Assembly (NCBI RefSeq): GCF_013085465.1
Contig: NZ_CP049838.1
Coordinates: 7,626,001 to 7,690,000, forward strand
From: Streptomyces asoensis
GTDB taxonomy: Bacteria > Actinomycetota > Actinomycetes > Streptomycetales > Streptomycetaceae
Length of the DNA: 64,000 nt
Reading direction: 5' to 3'
Positions 53,212 to 61,732 of the stretch are shown here, one piece after another. The stretch's first letter is position 1. Each line of letters opens with the position of its first letter. Under the pieces are notes generated by a model that searched no databases, was not told the origin of the DNA, and saw only the letters and a program-made list of their open reading frames with translations. Both the position numbers and the translations under genes were made by a program.

Positions 53212-54339
53212 ATGACCGGCACCGCCACCGCGCCCTTCACCGCCGACGACTACCGGGCCCGCATGGAGCGGGCCGCGCGCGAGGCCGCCGACGCCGGACT
53301 CGCCGGACTGCTCGTGGCGCCCGGGCCCGACCTCGTATGGCTCACCGGCTACGCGCCCACCGCCGCCACCGAACGGCTCACCCTGCTCGTCCTCGCCCCC
53401 GGCCGGGTCCCCGTCCTCGTCGTGCCGACGCTGGAGGCCCCCGACGCCGCGAAGGCGGCCGGCGCCCCGGCGCTCACCCTGCGGGACTGGACCGACGGCA
53501 AGGACCCCTACGCGGCCACCGCCGCCCTTCTCGACGCGGGCGGCCGGTTCGGGATCAGCGACAACGCCTGGGCGATGCACCTGCTGGGCCTCCAGAAGGC
53601 CCTGCCCGCCACCTCCTACGCCTCGCTCACCGAGGCCCTGCCGATGCTGCGCGCCGTCAAGGACGCGGCGGAGCTGGAGCTGATGGCGGCCGCGGGAGCG
53701 GCCGCAGACGCAACGTTCGAGGAGATCCGGAAGGTTCCCTTCGGCGGGCGCCGGGAGTCGGAGGTCGGCGCCGACCTCGCCGCCCTGCTGCGCCGCTACG
53801 GGCACTCCCAGGTCGACTTCACCATCGTCGCCTCCGGGCCCAACGGCGCCAACCCGCACCACGAGGTCGGCGACCGGGTCATCGAACGCGGCGACATGGT
53901 CGTCCTGGACTTCGGCGGCCTCAAGGACGGCTACGGCTCCGACACCTCCCGCACCGTGCACGTCGGCGAACCCACCGACGAGGAGCGCCGGGTGCACGAT
54001 CTCGTGCGCGAGGCCCAGGAGGCCGGTTTCCGGGCGGTCCGGCCGGGCGTCGCCTGTCAGGAGGTCGACCGGGCCGCCCGCGCGGTCATCGAGGACGCCG
54101 GCTACGGCGAGTACTTCATCCACCGCACCGGCCACGGCATCGGCGTCACCACCCACGAGCCGCCGTACATGATCGAGGGCGAGGAGCGGCCCCTGGTGCC
54201 CGGCATGTGCTTCTCCGTGGAGCCCGGGGTGTACCTGCCGGGCCGGTTCGGCGTGCGCATCGAGGACATCGTCACCGTCACCGAGGACGGCGGCCGCCGT
54301 CTCAACGACACCACCCGCGAGCTGGTCATAGTGGACTGA
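53212..54339 (+). CDS. M24 metallopeptidase (Xaa-Pro aminopeptidase/prolidase type)
   Basis: A 375-residue cytosolic peptidase. Residues 1-140 form the creatinase N-domain (LAGLLVAPGPDLVWLTGYAPT, RFGISDNAWAMHLLGLQKAL). The catalytic pita-bread domain has the five metal ligands: Asp in MVVLDFGGLKDGYGSDTSRTVHVG (two), His in FIHRTGHGIGVTTHE, Glu in MCFSVEPGVYLPG and Glu in GVRIEDIVTVTEDGG. It should cleave X-Pro peptides. The ATG at 53212 follows a good GGGAGG site. The APH-like gene starts 49 bp downstream, so both may be cotranscribed. Confidence 0.93.
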   Translation: MTGTATAPFTADDYRARMERAAREAADAGLAGLLVAPGPDLVWLTGYAPTAATERLTLLVLAPGRVPVLVVPTLEAPDAAKAAGAPALTLRDWTDGKDPYAATAALLDAGGRFGISDNAWAMHLLGLQKALPATSYASLTEALPMLRAVKDAAELELMAAAGAAADATFEEIRKVPFGGRRESEVGADLAALLRRYGHSQVDFTIVASGPNGANPHHEVGDRVIERGDMVVLDFGGLKDGYGSDTSRTVHVGEPTDEERRVHDLVREAQEAGFRAVRPGVACQEVDRAARAVIEDAGYGEYFIHRTGHGIGVTTHEPPYMIEGEERPLVPGMCFSVEPGVYLPGRFGVRIEDIVTVTEDGGRRLNDTTRELVIVD

Positions 54340-54388
54340 CCCGCCTCCAGGAGTCCCCGGCATCCATCCGAACGGCAACGGCGCGACC

Positions 54389-55357
54389 ATGACCCAGGCA
54401 CCGACACCCACCGCGGACACCGTCCGCCGACTGGTCCGCGCGCTCCTCGTCGAGGGCGGCGCGAGCGGCTCCGGACCGGAGGTACGGCCCGTCGTCGAGG
54501 GCGGCTCGGCCTCCACCTGGTGGGTCGGCACCCGCCACGTGCTGCGCCTCGCGACCGACCGTGAGACGAGTCTGCGCCGCCGCCGCGAACTGCGGCTGCG
54601 CGACCTCGTCCGCCCGCACGTCCCGGTCGCCGTGCCCACCAGCGTCGCGCACGGCGAGTGGTCGCCCGGGCTGGTGTACACCCTCGACACCAAGCTGCCC
54701 GGCGGCACCGCCGAGGAGCACGACGTGTCGGCCGTCGGCGAGGCCGACCTCGCCGGACTGCTCCGAGGGCTGCGCGAGGTGCCGCCCCGGCAGGCCGAGG
54801 CGCTCGGTGTGCCGCGCACCGCCCCGCGCTCCCTGGAGGCGCTGCGCCGGATGGCGGTGGCCGCCGCCGAACGCCTCGCCCGCGCCGACGAGTTCGACCC
54901 GGCCCGCCTCCACCAGCTCACCTCGCCCGGCGCGGCCCAGCTCGCCGCCCAGCCCGGCGCCGCCGTCCTCGTCCACCACGCCCTGTGGGGCGAGCACCTC
55001 GTGGTGAGCGCGGACGGCCGGGTGCGCGGTGTCCTCGACTGGACCGGCGCCGTCCTCGGGGATCCCGCCGAGGACATCGCCGGGCTCGCCCTCGCCGTCG
55101 GCTCCGGCGCCGCCGTCCGCGCCGCCACCCTCGCCGGTTACGGAGCCCGCCCCTGCCTGCGCGGCCTGTGGCTCGCCCGCTGCGACACCGTCATCCGGCT
55201 CGCGGAACGCGTCGGCGGCCGCACCACCGGCCCACGGGACGCCGAGGCGCTCACCCTCCCACGGGTCCAGCTGGGACGCGCCTGGGAGGCGATCCTGCTC
55301 GAGCGGGTGACGGAGTTCCGCGAGGAGGGGGAGGGCGGGACGGACGACGAGCGGTGA
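54389..55357 (+). CDS. APH-fold phosphotransferase-like protein with altered catalytic loop
   Basis: A 322-residue protein with the aminoglycoside-phosphotransferase fold: SASTWWVGTRHVLRLATDRETSLRRRRELRLRDLV (N lobe), a central helical region, then VHHALWGEHLVVSADGRVRGVLDWTGAVLGDPAEDIAGLALAV. Active APHs have H-G-D-L-x-x-x-N here; this protein has H-H-A-L-x-x-x-H, so the catalytic Asp (position 198) is Ala and the Mg-binding Asn (203) is His. The later Asp (217, in LDWTG) is kept. It may be a pseudo-kinase or act on a different reaction. It lies 49 bp behind the M24 peptidase and is convergent with treZ. Confidence 0.82.
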   Translation: MTQAPTPTADTVRRLVRALLVEGGASGSGPEVRPVVEGGSASTWWVGTRHVLRLATDRETSLRRRRELRLRDLVRPHVPVAVPTSVAHGEWSPGLVYTLDTKLPGGTAEEHDVSAVGEADLAGLLRGLREVPPRQAEALGVPRTAPRSLEALRRMAVAAAERLARADEFDPARLHQLTSPGAAQLAAQPGAAVLVHHALWGEHLVVSADGRVRGVLDWTGAVLGDPAEDIAGLALAVGSGAAVRAATLAGYGARPCLRGLWLARCDTVIRLAERVGGRTTGPRDAEALTLPRVQLGRAWEAILLERVTEFREEGEGGTDDER

Positions 55358-55410
55358 GGGGACGGGGGAGAGGCCGGGCGAAGGAGATGGCGGCCCCGCC
55401 ACCGGGTTCC

Positions 55411-57156
55411 TCAGTCCTGCTCCAGCACCACGCACGACTCGCCGGGCACATGCAGCAGCCCGTCCCGGCCGGGTACGTCCACCGGATCCCAGGTGGCGAG
55501 GACGCGGGCCGGACGCGGGCCCAGCGGGATCGCGGCCGGCTCCTTGCCGAGGTTGACGGCCACCCGGACGTCACCGCGCCGGAACGCCAGCCAGCGGGCC
55601 TGCGCGTCGTGGGCGACCTTGATGTCGGCCAGATCCGGATCGGTGAGGTCCGCGGTCGCGTGCCGCAGTGCGATCAGCTCGCGGTACCAGGCCAGCACGC
55701 GCGCGTGGGGCTCGCGTTCCGGCTCGGACCAGTCCAGGCACGAGCGCTCGCGTGTCGCCGGGTCCTGCGGGTCGGGCACGTCCTCCTCGGCCCAGCCGTG
55801 CGCCGCGAACTCCCGCCGCCTGCCCCGCCGTACGGCCTCGGCGAGCTCCGGGTCGGTGTGGTCGGTGAAGTACTGCCAGGGCGTGCCCGCCGCCCACTCC
55901 TCGCCCATGAAGAGCATCGGCGTGAACGGCGCGGTCAACGTCAACGCGGCCGCGCAGGCCAGCAGGCCGGGGGAGAGGGAGGCGGAGAGGCGGTCGCCCT
56001 GGGCGCGGTTGCCGATCTGGTCGTGGGTCTGGGTGTACCCGAGGAGCCGGTGCGAGGGCAGCCGGGTGCGGTCCAGCGGGCGGCCGTGGCGCCGGCCACG
56101 GAAGCCGGAGTAGGTGCCGTCGTGGAAGAAGCCGCCGGTGAGGGTCTTGGCGAGCGCGGCGAACGGGGCGCGCGCGAAGTCGGCGTAGTAGCCCTGGGAC
56201 TCGCCCGTGAGCGCGGTGTGCAGGGCATGGTGGAAGTCGTCGTTCCACTGCGCATGCAGGCCCAGACCGCCCGCCCGGCGGGGTGTGATCAGCCGCGGGT
56301 CGTTCAGGTCGGACTCGGCGATCAGGAACAGCGGCCGGCCGGTCTCCGCCGCGAGGGCGTCCACCGCCGTCGACAGCTCCTCCAGGAAGTGGCACGCGCG
56401 CGTGTCCGCCAGCGCGTGCACCGCGTCCAGCCGCAGCCCGTCGAGCCGGTAGTCGCGCAGCCAGGCCAGCGCGCTGCCCAGCAGATAGGCGCGCACCTCG
56501 TCCGAGCCGGGCGCGTCCAGGTTGATGGCGGCGCCCCACGGCGTGTGGTGCGTCTCCGTGAAGTACGGGCCGAATTCGGGCAGGTAATTGCCGGACGGGC
56601 CGAGGTGGTTGTGCACCACGTCCAGGACGACGCCCAGACCGAGCGCGTGAGCCCGGTCGACGAACCGCTTCAGCGCCTCGGGGCCGCCGTACGGCTCGTG
56701 CACCGCCCACGGCGACACCCCGTCGTACCCCCAGCCGTGCCGACCGGGAAACGCGCACAACGGCATCAACTCGACGTGAGTGATGCCGAGTTCGGCGAGA
56801 TGGCCCAGGCGCTCCGCGGCCGCGTCCAGCGTGCCCTCGGGGGTGTACGTGCCCACGTGCAGCTCGTACAGGACCGCGCCCGGCAGCGGTCGTCCGGACC
56901 ACTGCGTACGCCACTCGTGGCGGGCCTGGTCGACGACCGCGCTCAGCCCGTTCGGGCCGTCCGGCTGACGGCGCGAGCGGGGGTCCGGGCGGACGGGTCC
57001 GTCGTCCACCGCGAACCCGTACCGCGTGCCGTCCGCGGCCTCCGCCTCACCGGTCCACCACCCCGCCCGCCCCGGATCGCGTTCCAACGCGCACGTGACG
57101 CCGTCGCACTGGAGCGTCACACGTTCGGCCTGCGGTGCCCACACCTCGAACTGCAC
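55411..57156 (-). CDS. treZ: malto-oligosyltrehalose trehalohydrolase
   Basis: A 581-residue GH13 enzyme that releases trehalose from maltooligosyltrehalose. An N-terminal CBM48-like domain (MQFEVWAPQAERVTLQCDG) is followed by the barrel with VLYELHVGTYTPEGTLDAAAERL, MPLCAFPGRHGWGYDGVSPWAVHEPYGGPEALKRFVD, VVLDVVHNHLGPSGNYL, the nucleophile Asp in YRLDGLRLDAVHAL, the acid/base Glu in LFLIAESDLNDPR, and LGYTQTHDQIGNRAQGDRL. The GTG at 57156 has a GGGGAAC site. Its partner treY is on the same strand 5.9 kb upstream, separated by peptidase and other genes, so they are probably not one transcript. Confidence 0.95.
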   Translation of the reverse strand: MQFEVWAPQAERVTLQCDGVTCALERDPGRAGWWTGEAEAADGTRYGFAVDDGPVRPDPRSRRQPDGPNGLSAVVDQARHEWRTQWSGRPLPGAVLYELHVGTYTPEGTLDAAAERLGHLAELGITHVELMPLCAFPGRHGWGYDGVSPWAVHEPYGGPEALKRFVDRAHALGLGVVLDVVHNHLGPSGNYLPEFGPYFTETHHTPWGAAINLDAPGSDEVRAYLLGSALAWLRDYRLDGLRLDAVHALADTRACHFLEELSTAVDALAAETGRPLFLIAESDLNDPRLITPRRAGGLGLHAQWNDDFHHALHTALTGESQGYYADFARAPFAALAKTLTGGFFHDGTYSGFRGRRHGRPLDRTRLPSHRLLGYTQTHDQIGNRAQGDRLSASLSPGLLACAAALTLTAPFTPMLFMGEEWAAGTPWQYFTDHTDPELAEAVRRGRRREFAAHGWAEEDVPDPQDPATRERSCLDWSEPEREPHARVLAWYRELIALRHATADLTDPDLADIKVAHDAQARWLAFRRGDVRVAVNLGKEPAAIPLGPRPARVLATWDPVDVPGRDGLLHVPGESCVVLEQD

Positions 57157-57321
57157 GAACGGTTCCCCTTCGTCTGCTCACCGTGATGTAGCCCGTCGCG
57201 TCCATCGTGCTCCACCCGAGATCAATCCGCTTTTGGAACACTCCCATTGGCGGCATGCGGGCGGGCCGGGCGTTTTCGCGTCTTCTGGACACCCGGGGCC
57301 CGCTGACCGAGAATCAGCACC
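57157..57321. promoter_or_regulatory. divergent promoter region, treZ / FHA gene
   Basis: 165 bp between divergent starts. I see no strong palindrome. ATCAATCCGCTTTTGGAACA near 57221-57240 is the AT-richest part and a plausible promoter site. Confidence 0.35.
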
Positions 57322-57873
57322 GTGACGTCGTCTTTCGAGTTCAACACGTACCCCGCGCGGTTGTCCGACGCGGAGCGCGACCGGGCGCTGAAGGTGCTGC
57401 GTGACGGCGTCGCCATGGGGCGACTGTCGCACGACACGTTCATCCGGCGCATGGAGCTGGCTCTTGTCGCCCGCCGCTCCGACGAGCTCGCCGTCCTCAC
57501 CGCCGACCTGCCCAGGGAGAGCCGCCTCTCGCGGGCCGTCTTCGGCACCGTCGGGGCGGTCTCCGGCTTCTCGGTCCGGCTGCGCAGAGCCTGGCAGGCC
57601 GAGCGGCTGCCCAAACTGCTGCTGCCGCACCCCGGCACCGAGAGCGCGCTGCGCATCGGCCGCGACCCCGCGAGCGGCCTCAGGCTGACCCACGAGAGCG
57701 TCTCGCGGGTGCACGCCGAACTCAGCCGCCAGGGCGGGATGTGGGTGCTGCGCGACCTCGGCTCCACCAACGGCACCACGGTCAACGGACGTCGTGTCAT
57801 CGGCGCGGCCGTGGTCCGCGAGGGCGACCAGGTCGCCTTCGGCCGCATGGCGTTCCGCCTCTCGGTGAACTGA
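57322..57873 (+). CDS. DUF1707 and FHA domain protein
   Basis: A 183-residue protein. DUF1707 (about 10-65: RLSDAERDRALKVLRDGVAMGRLSHDTFIRRMELALVARRSDELAVLTADLP) is followed by a short basic linker and a forkhead-associated domain (about 110-180: LRIGRDPASGLRLTHESVSRVHAELSRQGGMWVLRDLGSTNGTTVNG). The phospho-Thr-binding residues G-R, S-x-x-H and N-G are intact, so it should bind proteins phosphorylated by Ser/Thr kinases; no kinase lies nearby. The GTG at 57322 starts MTSSFEFNTYPARLS. A 17-bp tandem array begins 10 bp after its stop. Confidence 0.9.
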   Translation: MTSSFEFNTYPARLSDAERDRALKVLRDGVAMGRLSHDTFIRRMELALVARRSDELAVLTADLPRESRLSRAVFGTVGAVSGFSVRLRRAWQAERLPKLLLPHPGTESALRIGRDPASGLRLTHESVSRVHAELSRQGGMWVLRDLGSTNGTTVNGRRVIGAAVVREGDQVAFGRMAFRLSVN

Positions 57874-57883
57874 ACCGACCCAC

Positions 57884-58053
57884 CGACCGGCTCGCTCCGC
57901 CGACCGGCTTGCTCCGCCGACTGGCTTGCTCCGCCGACTGGCTTGCTCCGCCGACCGGCTCGCTCCGCCGACTGGCTTGCTCCGCCCACTGGCTTGCTCC
58001 GCCGACCGGCTCGCTCCGCCCACTGGCTCGCTCCGCCGACCGGCTCGCTCCGC
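57884..58053. repeat. 17-bp tandem repeat, 10 units
   Basis: Ten units of CGACCGGCTCGCTCCGC-type sequence, varying at three positions (C/T, C/T, G/C). The unit length is not a multiple of three, arguing against coding. The array begins directly behind the FHA gene. Confidence 0.97.
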
Positions 58054-58399
58054 CGGCCGGCCGGACCGACTTGGACCGCTGACCGACTTGGACCGCTGAG
58101 CGGCCTGGCTCGCTGACCGGCCGGACCGACCCTGACCGGCGTCCTGCCGGACCGGCTCGGCATGCCGTGTCACTGGATCGGCCTGGCCCCGCCGACCTCC
58201 GGACACGTCGGGCCGTCCGCCGACCGAACGGACCGGACTGCCGCTGCCGGGGCCGTCGACCCGTCGGTCCGCATGCGGCCCGTCGAACCGTGGCGTCCCG
58301 GCGGGCCGACGGGACCCTCGAGCGCGCTCGAGTTGCCACAGCCCGCTCAAGTCCCCACGCGTACCGCGGTGTTGACGAACCCCCGGCCCATGACTCACT
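58054..58399. other. intergenic region with further short repeats
   Basis: 345 bp upstream of the first M14 gene. A CCGACTTGGACCGCTGA unit is repeated near 58066-58100 and related CCGACC-rich segments continue to about 58260. No small gene is convincing. The promoter of the M14 gene should be near 58300-58399. Confidence 0.5.
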
Positions 58400-59809
58400 G
58401 TGCGTACACCAGACACGCCAGGTGAACCGACGGAGCCGCCCTGTGGGAGGTGTGCCCTGCCGCCCCTCCTCCGCTACCCGACCGTGGACGAACTCGCGGC
58501 CCGCGCGGCCGCGCTCGCCGTCCGGAGTTCCGGGGACGTCCGGCTGCGCCGCGTCGGGGTCTCGCGCGCGGGCTCGCCCCTGTGGCTGCTCTCCGTCGGC
58601 CGCGGCGCCCGCCAGGTCCTCGTCGTCGCCGGACCGCACGCCAACGAGCCCGTCGGCGGCGCCACCGTCCTGCGGCTGGCCGAACGCGTCCTCGCCGACC
58701 CGCGGCTCACCGTCGGCGCCGACGCCACCTGGAACCTGCTGCTCTGCCTCGACCCCGACGGCCTGCGCCGCAACGAGGGCTGGCTGACCGGCCCCTACAG
58801 CCTCGGCCGCTACTTCCGTAACTTCTTCCGGCCCGGCTTCCTGGAGCAGCCCGAGTGGCTGCCCGACGGCGCGGCCGCCGCCGCGCTGCCGGAGACCCGT
58901 GCGCTGCTCCGTCTCCAGGACGAACTGAAACCCTTCTTCCAGTGCTCGCTGCACGGCGTCGACGTCGGCGGCGCCTTCGTGGAACTCACCCGCGACCTGC
59001 CCGGACTCTCCCGGCGCGTCGCCCACGCCGCCGCCCGCCTCGGCATCCCGCGCGAACTCGGGCCGTACGACACCCTGTACTGGCCGCGCCTCGGACCCGC
59101 CGTCTACCGGATCCCGCCACCGCGCCCGCGTGATCGGGCCGCCGCCATCACCGAGGCCGCCGTCGAGTCGACCTGGTACCACCCGCACCGGCACGGCACG
59201 GTCACCGCGGTCGTCGAGGCGCCCATGTGGGGCGTCGCCGCCGTCGAGGACGGCTCCCCGCCCGCCGACCGGGACGCGGTACTCCGTGCCGTGAGCTCTG
59301 CCCTGCGCCATGACGCACAGTTGCTGGAACGTATCCTCACTCGGGTGCGACCCCACCTCGCCGGTGCCCCCGACGCGGCCCGGCTGCTCGCCCCGGTCGA
59401 CGACTATTTACTGGTCTGCCCCGGTCTCGCGGACGCCTGGGACCCCGCCACCGCCGACCCCGCCCGCCCGCTGCCCGCGCTCAGCACCGCCCATCTGACC
59501 GCCCTGCGCATCGCAGGCCGCCGGATCGCCGTCCGGACGGCCGGCCTGCTGCACCAGCTCGTCCTCGGCACGGGACGCGATCCCGCCGGCGCGCTGCCGG
59601 AGCTGGACGGGCTCATCGACGCGTGGTGCGCCGGCTACCAGGAGTGCGGGGCGCGCTGGATTCCCGTCGCGCGCCAGGCGGAGTACCAGGCGCGGGTCGT
59701 GTTCGCCGCGTTCGAGCTGGCCGGCCGCCGCGCCGCCGAGCCCGCCGGTGCCCGTTCGGGTGAGTCGGACTGGGGTACACAGCCGGCCGTGCCGATGCAT
59801 CGGGAATGA
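58400..59809 (+). CDS. M14-family zinc carboxypeptidase (paralogue 1)
   Basis: An M14-type metallocarboxypeptidase, 469 residues from GTG 58400. The Zn motif H80-x-x-E83 is in VVAGPHANEPVGG, the third ligand His185 in QCSLHGVDVGGAFVEL, and a catalytic Glu in VTAVVEAPMWGV. No signal peptide is seen, so it may act in the cytoplasm. The paralogue at 60350 starts at the equivalent of residue 19-20, where a GGGAGG site precedes a CTG (58457); the true start may therefore be downstream of the GTG. Codon 337 is TTA (59408-59410), implying bldA dependence. Its stop overlaps the ATG of the protease-inhibitor gene. Confidence 0.85.
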   Translation: MRTPDTPGEPTEPPCGRCALPPLLRYPTVDELAARAAALAVRSSGDVRLRRVGVSRAGSPLWLLSVGRGARQVLVVAGPHANEPVGGATVLRLAERVLADPRLTVGADATWNLLLCLDPDGLRRNEGWLTGPYSLGRYFRNFFRPGFLEQPEWLPDGAAAAALPETRALLRLQDELKPFFQCSLHGVDVGGAFVELTRDLPGLSRRVAHAAARLGIPRELGPYDTLYWPRLGPAVYRIPPPRPRDRAAAITEAAVESTWYHPHRHGTVTAVVEAPMWGVAAVEDGSPPADRDAVLRAVSSALRHDAQLLERILTRVRPHLAGAPDAARLLAPVDDYLLVCPGLADAWDPATADPARPLPALSTAHLTALRIAGRRIAVRTAGLLHQLVLGTGRDPAGALPELDGLIDAWCAGYQECGARWIPVARQAEYQARVVFAAFELAGRRAAEPAGARSGESDWGTQPAVPMHRE

Positions 59810-60261
59810 CGTACTTCCTCACCTGTCTCCGGTCGGCGAAAGCCGTACGGCGCGCGCTCCCGGCCGCGGCCGCCCTTCTGCTCGCCGCCGGCGCCACCCC
59901 GGCCCTGGCGGCCTCCCACGACGCCCTTCCCGGCAACTGGCTCCAGCTCACCGTCACCCGCGGCGACTCCCGCTCCAGCGACACCCGAGGCACCCTGCTG
60001 CTGTGCGACCCGCCCCAGGGTCACTCCCGCGCCGCGGAGGCCTGCGACGTCCTGGCGCGGGCCGACGGCGACGTCGAGGCCCTCACCGCGGACGGCAGCC
60101 GGATCTGCCCGCTCATGTACGCGCCGGTGACGGTCCGCGCGCAGGGGCAGTGGAACGGGCGTCCGGTCGACTACCAGCGCACCTTCGGCAACGACTGCGA
60201 GCGGGAGGCGCTGACGGGGGCGGTGTTCGCCCTGGACGACCAGGAGGTGCCCGAGGTCTGA
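59806..60261 (+). CDS. SSI-type subtilisin inhibitor-like secreted protein
   Basis: A 151-residue secreted protein of the Streptomyces subtilisin inhibitor family. The signal peptide (ALPAAAALLLAAGATPALAA) is followed by LTVTRGDSRSSDTRGTLLLCDPPQGHSRAAEACDVLARADGDVEAL, the reactive loop ICPLMYAPVTVRAQGQW, and FGNDCEREALTGAVFAL. Four Cys make the two family disulfides. By alignment to the classical loop C-P-M-V-Y-D-P, the P1 residue here is Leu and P1' is Met, suggesting inhibition of chymotrypsin- or subtilisin-like enzymes. The ATG overlaps the carboxypeptidase stop (ATGA), so the two are translated together. The secreted S8 protease elsewhere in the window is one possible target. Confidence 0.9.
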   Translation: MTYFLTCLRSAKAVRRALPAAAALLLAAGATPALAASHDALPGNWLQLTVTRGDSRSSDTRGTLLLCDPPQGHSRAAEACDVLARADGDVEALTADGSRICPLMYAPVTVRAQGQWNGRPVDYQRTFGNDCEREALTGAVFALDDQEVPEV

Positions 60262-60273
60262 CCCGGCCAGGAC

Positions 60274-60303
60274 GGCTGTGGGCACCCGCGTGTGCCCGCA
60301 GCC
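60274..60303. terminator. bidirectional hairpin terminator
   Basis: GGCTGTGGGCAC pairs with GTGCCCGCAGCC (one T-G mismatch, a wobble in RNA) around a 6-base loop. It lies between the SSI gene and the convergent second M14 gene. Confidence 0.8.
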
Positions 60304-60349
60304 ATCGCCCTGTCCGTCGTCCGGCCCGTCCTGTCCGTCGTCCCGCCTG

Positions 60350-61600
60350 TCATGCCGCCCGTTCGCGCGCGTGCAGGGCCGCCGCGACGACCGTGCGGGA
60401 CTGGTGCTCGACCTGGTGCTCCAAGGGCACCCAGCGGGCACGGAAGCGATAGGCGAAGGCGTCGCTCCAGGTCTCGACGAGCTGTTCCAGGCGCGGGGCG
60501 GCGTGGTCGTCGCTCTCCTGGAGGACCCGCCACAGCATCGCCGCCGCCCGCAGGGGCAGCCGGCGGGCGAAGGCGTCCACGCTGCCGACGTACGCCATCG
60601 TCGTGTCGGCGGGCGGGGTGTCCGTCCAGTCCGCGGCCAGCCCCGGCACCAGCTCCAGCGCCCACTTCGCCGCCCGCAGCAGCGGCCCGTCTACGCCCTC
60701 CAGACGCGGCAGCGCCTCGACGAGCACCCGCTCCACCTCCGTGGTGTCCCGCAGCAGCCGCCGCGCCAGCCGCCGTATCGCCGCGGCCGGGGCGGGATGC
60801 GGGGCGGGGTCGTCCACCATGTCGCTCGCCCACATCGGCACCTCCACCACCGCGGTCAGACCGCCGTAGCGATGGGCGTGGTACCAGGTGCTGTGCCGTG
60901 CGTCGTCCGGCATGCTCGGATACGCCGCCTCCGCCCCGGCGGCCGGCATCACGTGCACGCCGGGCCCGGACGCGGGCCAGCCCGCCGCGTCGGAGGCGCC
61001 CGTCTCCACCGGGATGTGCAACTGGGCCGCCGACTTGACGAACGGCTCGGCGAGACCCGGGATGTCCTTGGTCAGCTGCACCCAGCTGCCGCCCAGATCG
61101 GTGCCGTGCAGCGTCACCTGGAGGTAGGGCCGCAGCTCGTCGATGACCCGGGTCAGCGCGCGCGTCTCGGGAGGCAGCCGGTCCGGCGGCAGCACGGCGG
61201 GGGACCACTCCGGCTGCTCCGGACCGGCGGGCCGGAAGAAGCCGAGGTGGTACTCCAGCAGGCTGCGCGGCGCCGGGGTCACATGCAGGCTCGCCCCGTC
61301 GGGGTCCGCGCACAGCAGGAAGTGCCAGGACGTTCCGTCCCGCAACTCCCTTTCCTGTACGACCCGTTCGGCGAGCGCCAGCAGCGTCGAGCCCCCGGTC
61401 GGCTCGTTGGCGTGGGCGCCCGCGACGACGAGCACTGCCCGCCGGGCGTGTCCCACGGACAGCAGGTGCAGGGGCCGGCCCGCACGGGAGACCCCCACCT
61501 GTCGCAGCGTGCACATTCCGGGCTGGTGCGCGGCCAACGCCCGGACAGAGGAAGTCAGTTCGGTCACCGTGGGGTAGCGCAGCTCCGGCAGGAGACTCAC
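60350..61600 (-). CDS. M14-family zinc carboxypeptidase (paralogue 2)
   Basis: A 416-residue paralogue of the M14 enzyme at 58400. It starts MSLLPELRYPTVTELTSSVR with GTG at 61600. The Zn motif is in VVAGAHANEPTGGSTLL, the third ligand in VTLHGTDLGGSWVQL, and the catalytic Glu in LTAVVEVPMWASDM. No signal peptide. The two paralogues face each other across the inhibitor gene, an inverted arrangement suggesting an old inverted duplication. The terminal segment FRARWVPLEHQVEHQSRTVVAAALHAR matches WIPVARQAEYQARVVFAAFEL of the other copy. The substrate could be cell-wall peptides or other small peptides. Confidence 0.9.
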   Translation of the reverse strand: MSLLPELRYPTVTELTSSVRALAAHQPGMCTLRQVGVSRAGRPLHLLSVGHARRAVLVVAGAHANEPTGGSTLLALAERVVQERELRDGTSWHFLLCADPDGASLHVTPAPRSLLEYHLGFFRPAGPEQPEWSPAVLPPDRLPPETRALTRVIDELRPYLQVTLHGTDLGGSWVQLTKDIPGLAEPFVKSAAQLHIPVETGASDAAGWPASGPGVHVMPAAGAEAAYPSMPDDARHSTWYHAHRYGGLTAVVEVPMWASDMVDDPAPHPAPAAAIRRLARRLLRDTTEVERVLVEALPRLEGVDGPLLRAAKWALELVPGLAADWTDTPPADTTMAYVGSVDAFARRLPLRAAAMLWRVLQESDDHAAPRLEQLVETWSDAFAYRFRARWVPLEHQVEHQSRTVVAAALHARERAA

Positions 61601-61732
61601 CCCCGTATTCGTCCGCCCGGCCTTCGCATCCGCAGTACCCCATGGTCTCCGAGAACTGTCAAGAACGCCTGGGGGGAGGCTCCAGGGGGCGCTCGGATGC
61701 GTACGCCGGCGGAGGGTACGACCGTCCCGCCT

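Noticed and set aside
57884..58053. CRISPR-like array
   Set aside because: Seventeen-bp units are directly adjacent without unique spacers, so this is a minisatellite.
61660..61705. Possible third copy of the palindromic element (GGGGGGAGGCTCCAGGGGG)
   Set aside because: It has the GGGGGAGG end but not the GGGGGCACCTCCC partner in the right arrangement, so I could not support it.
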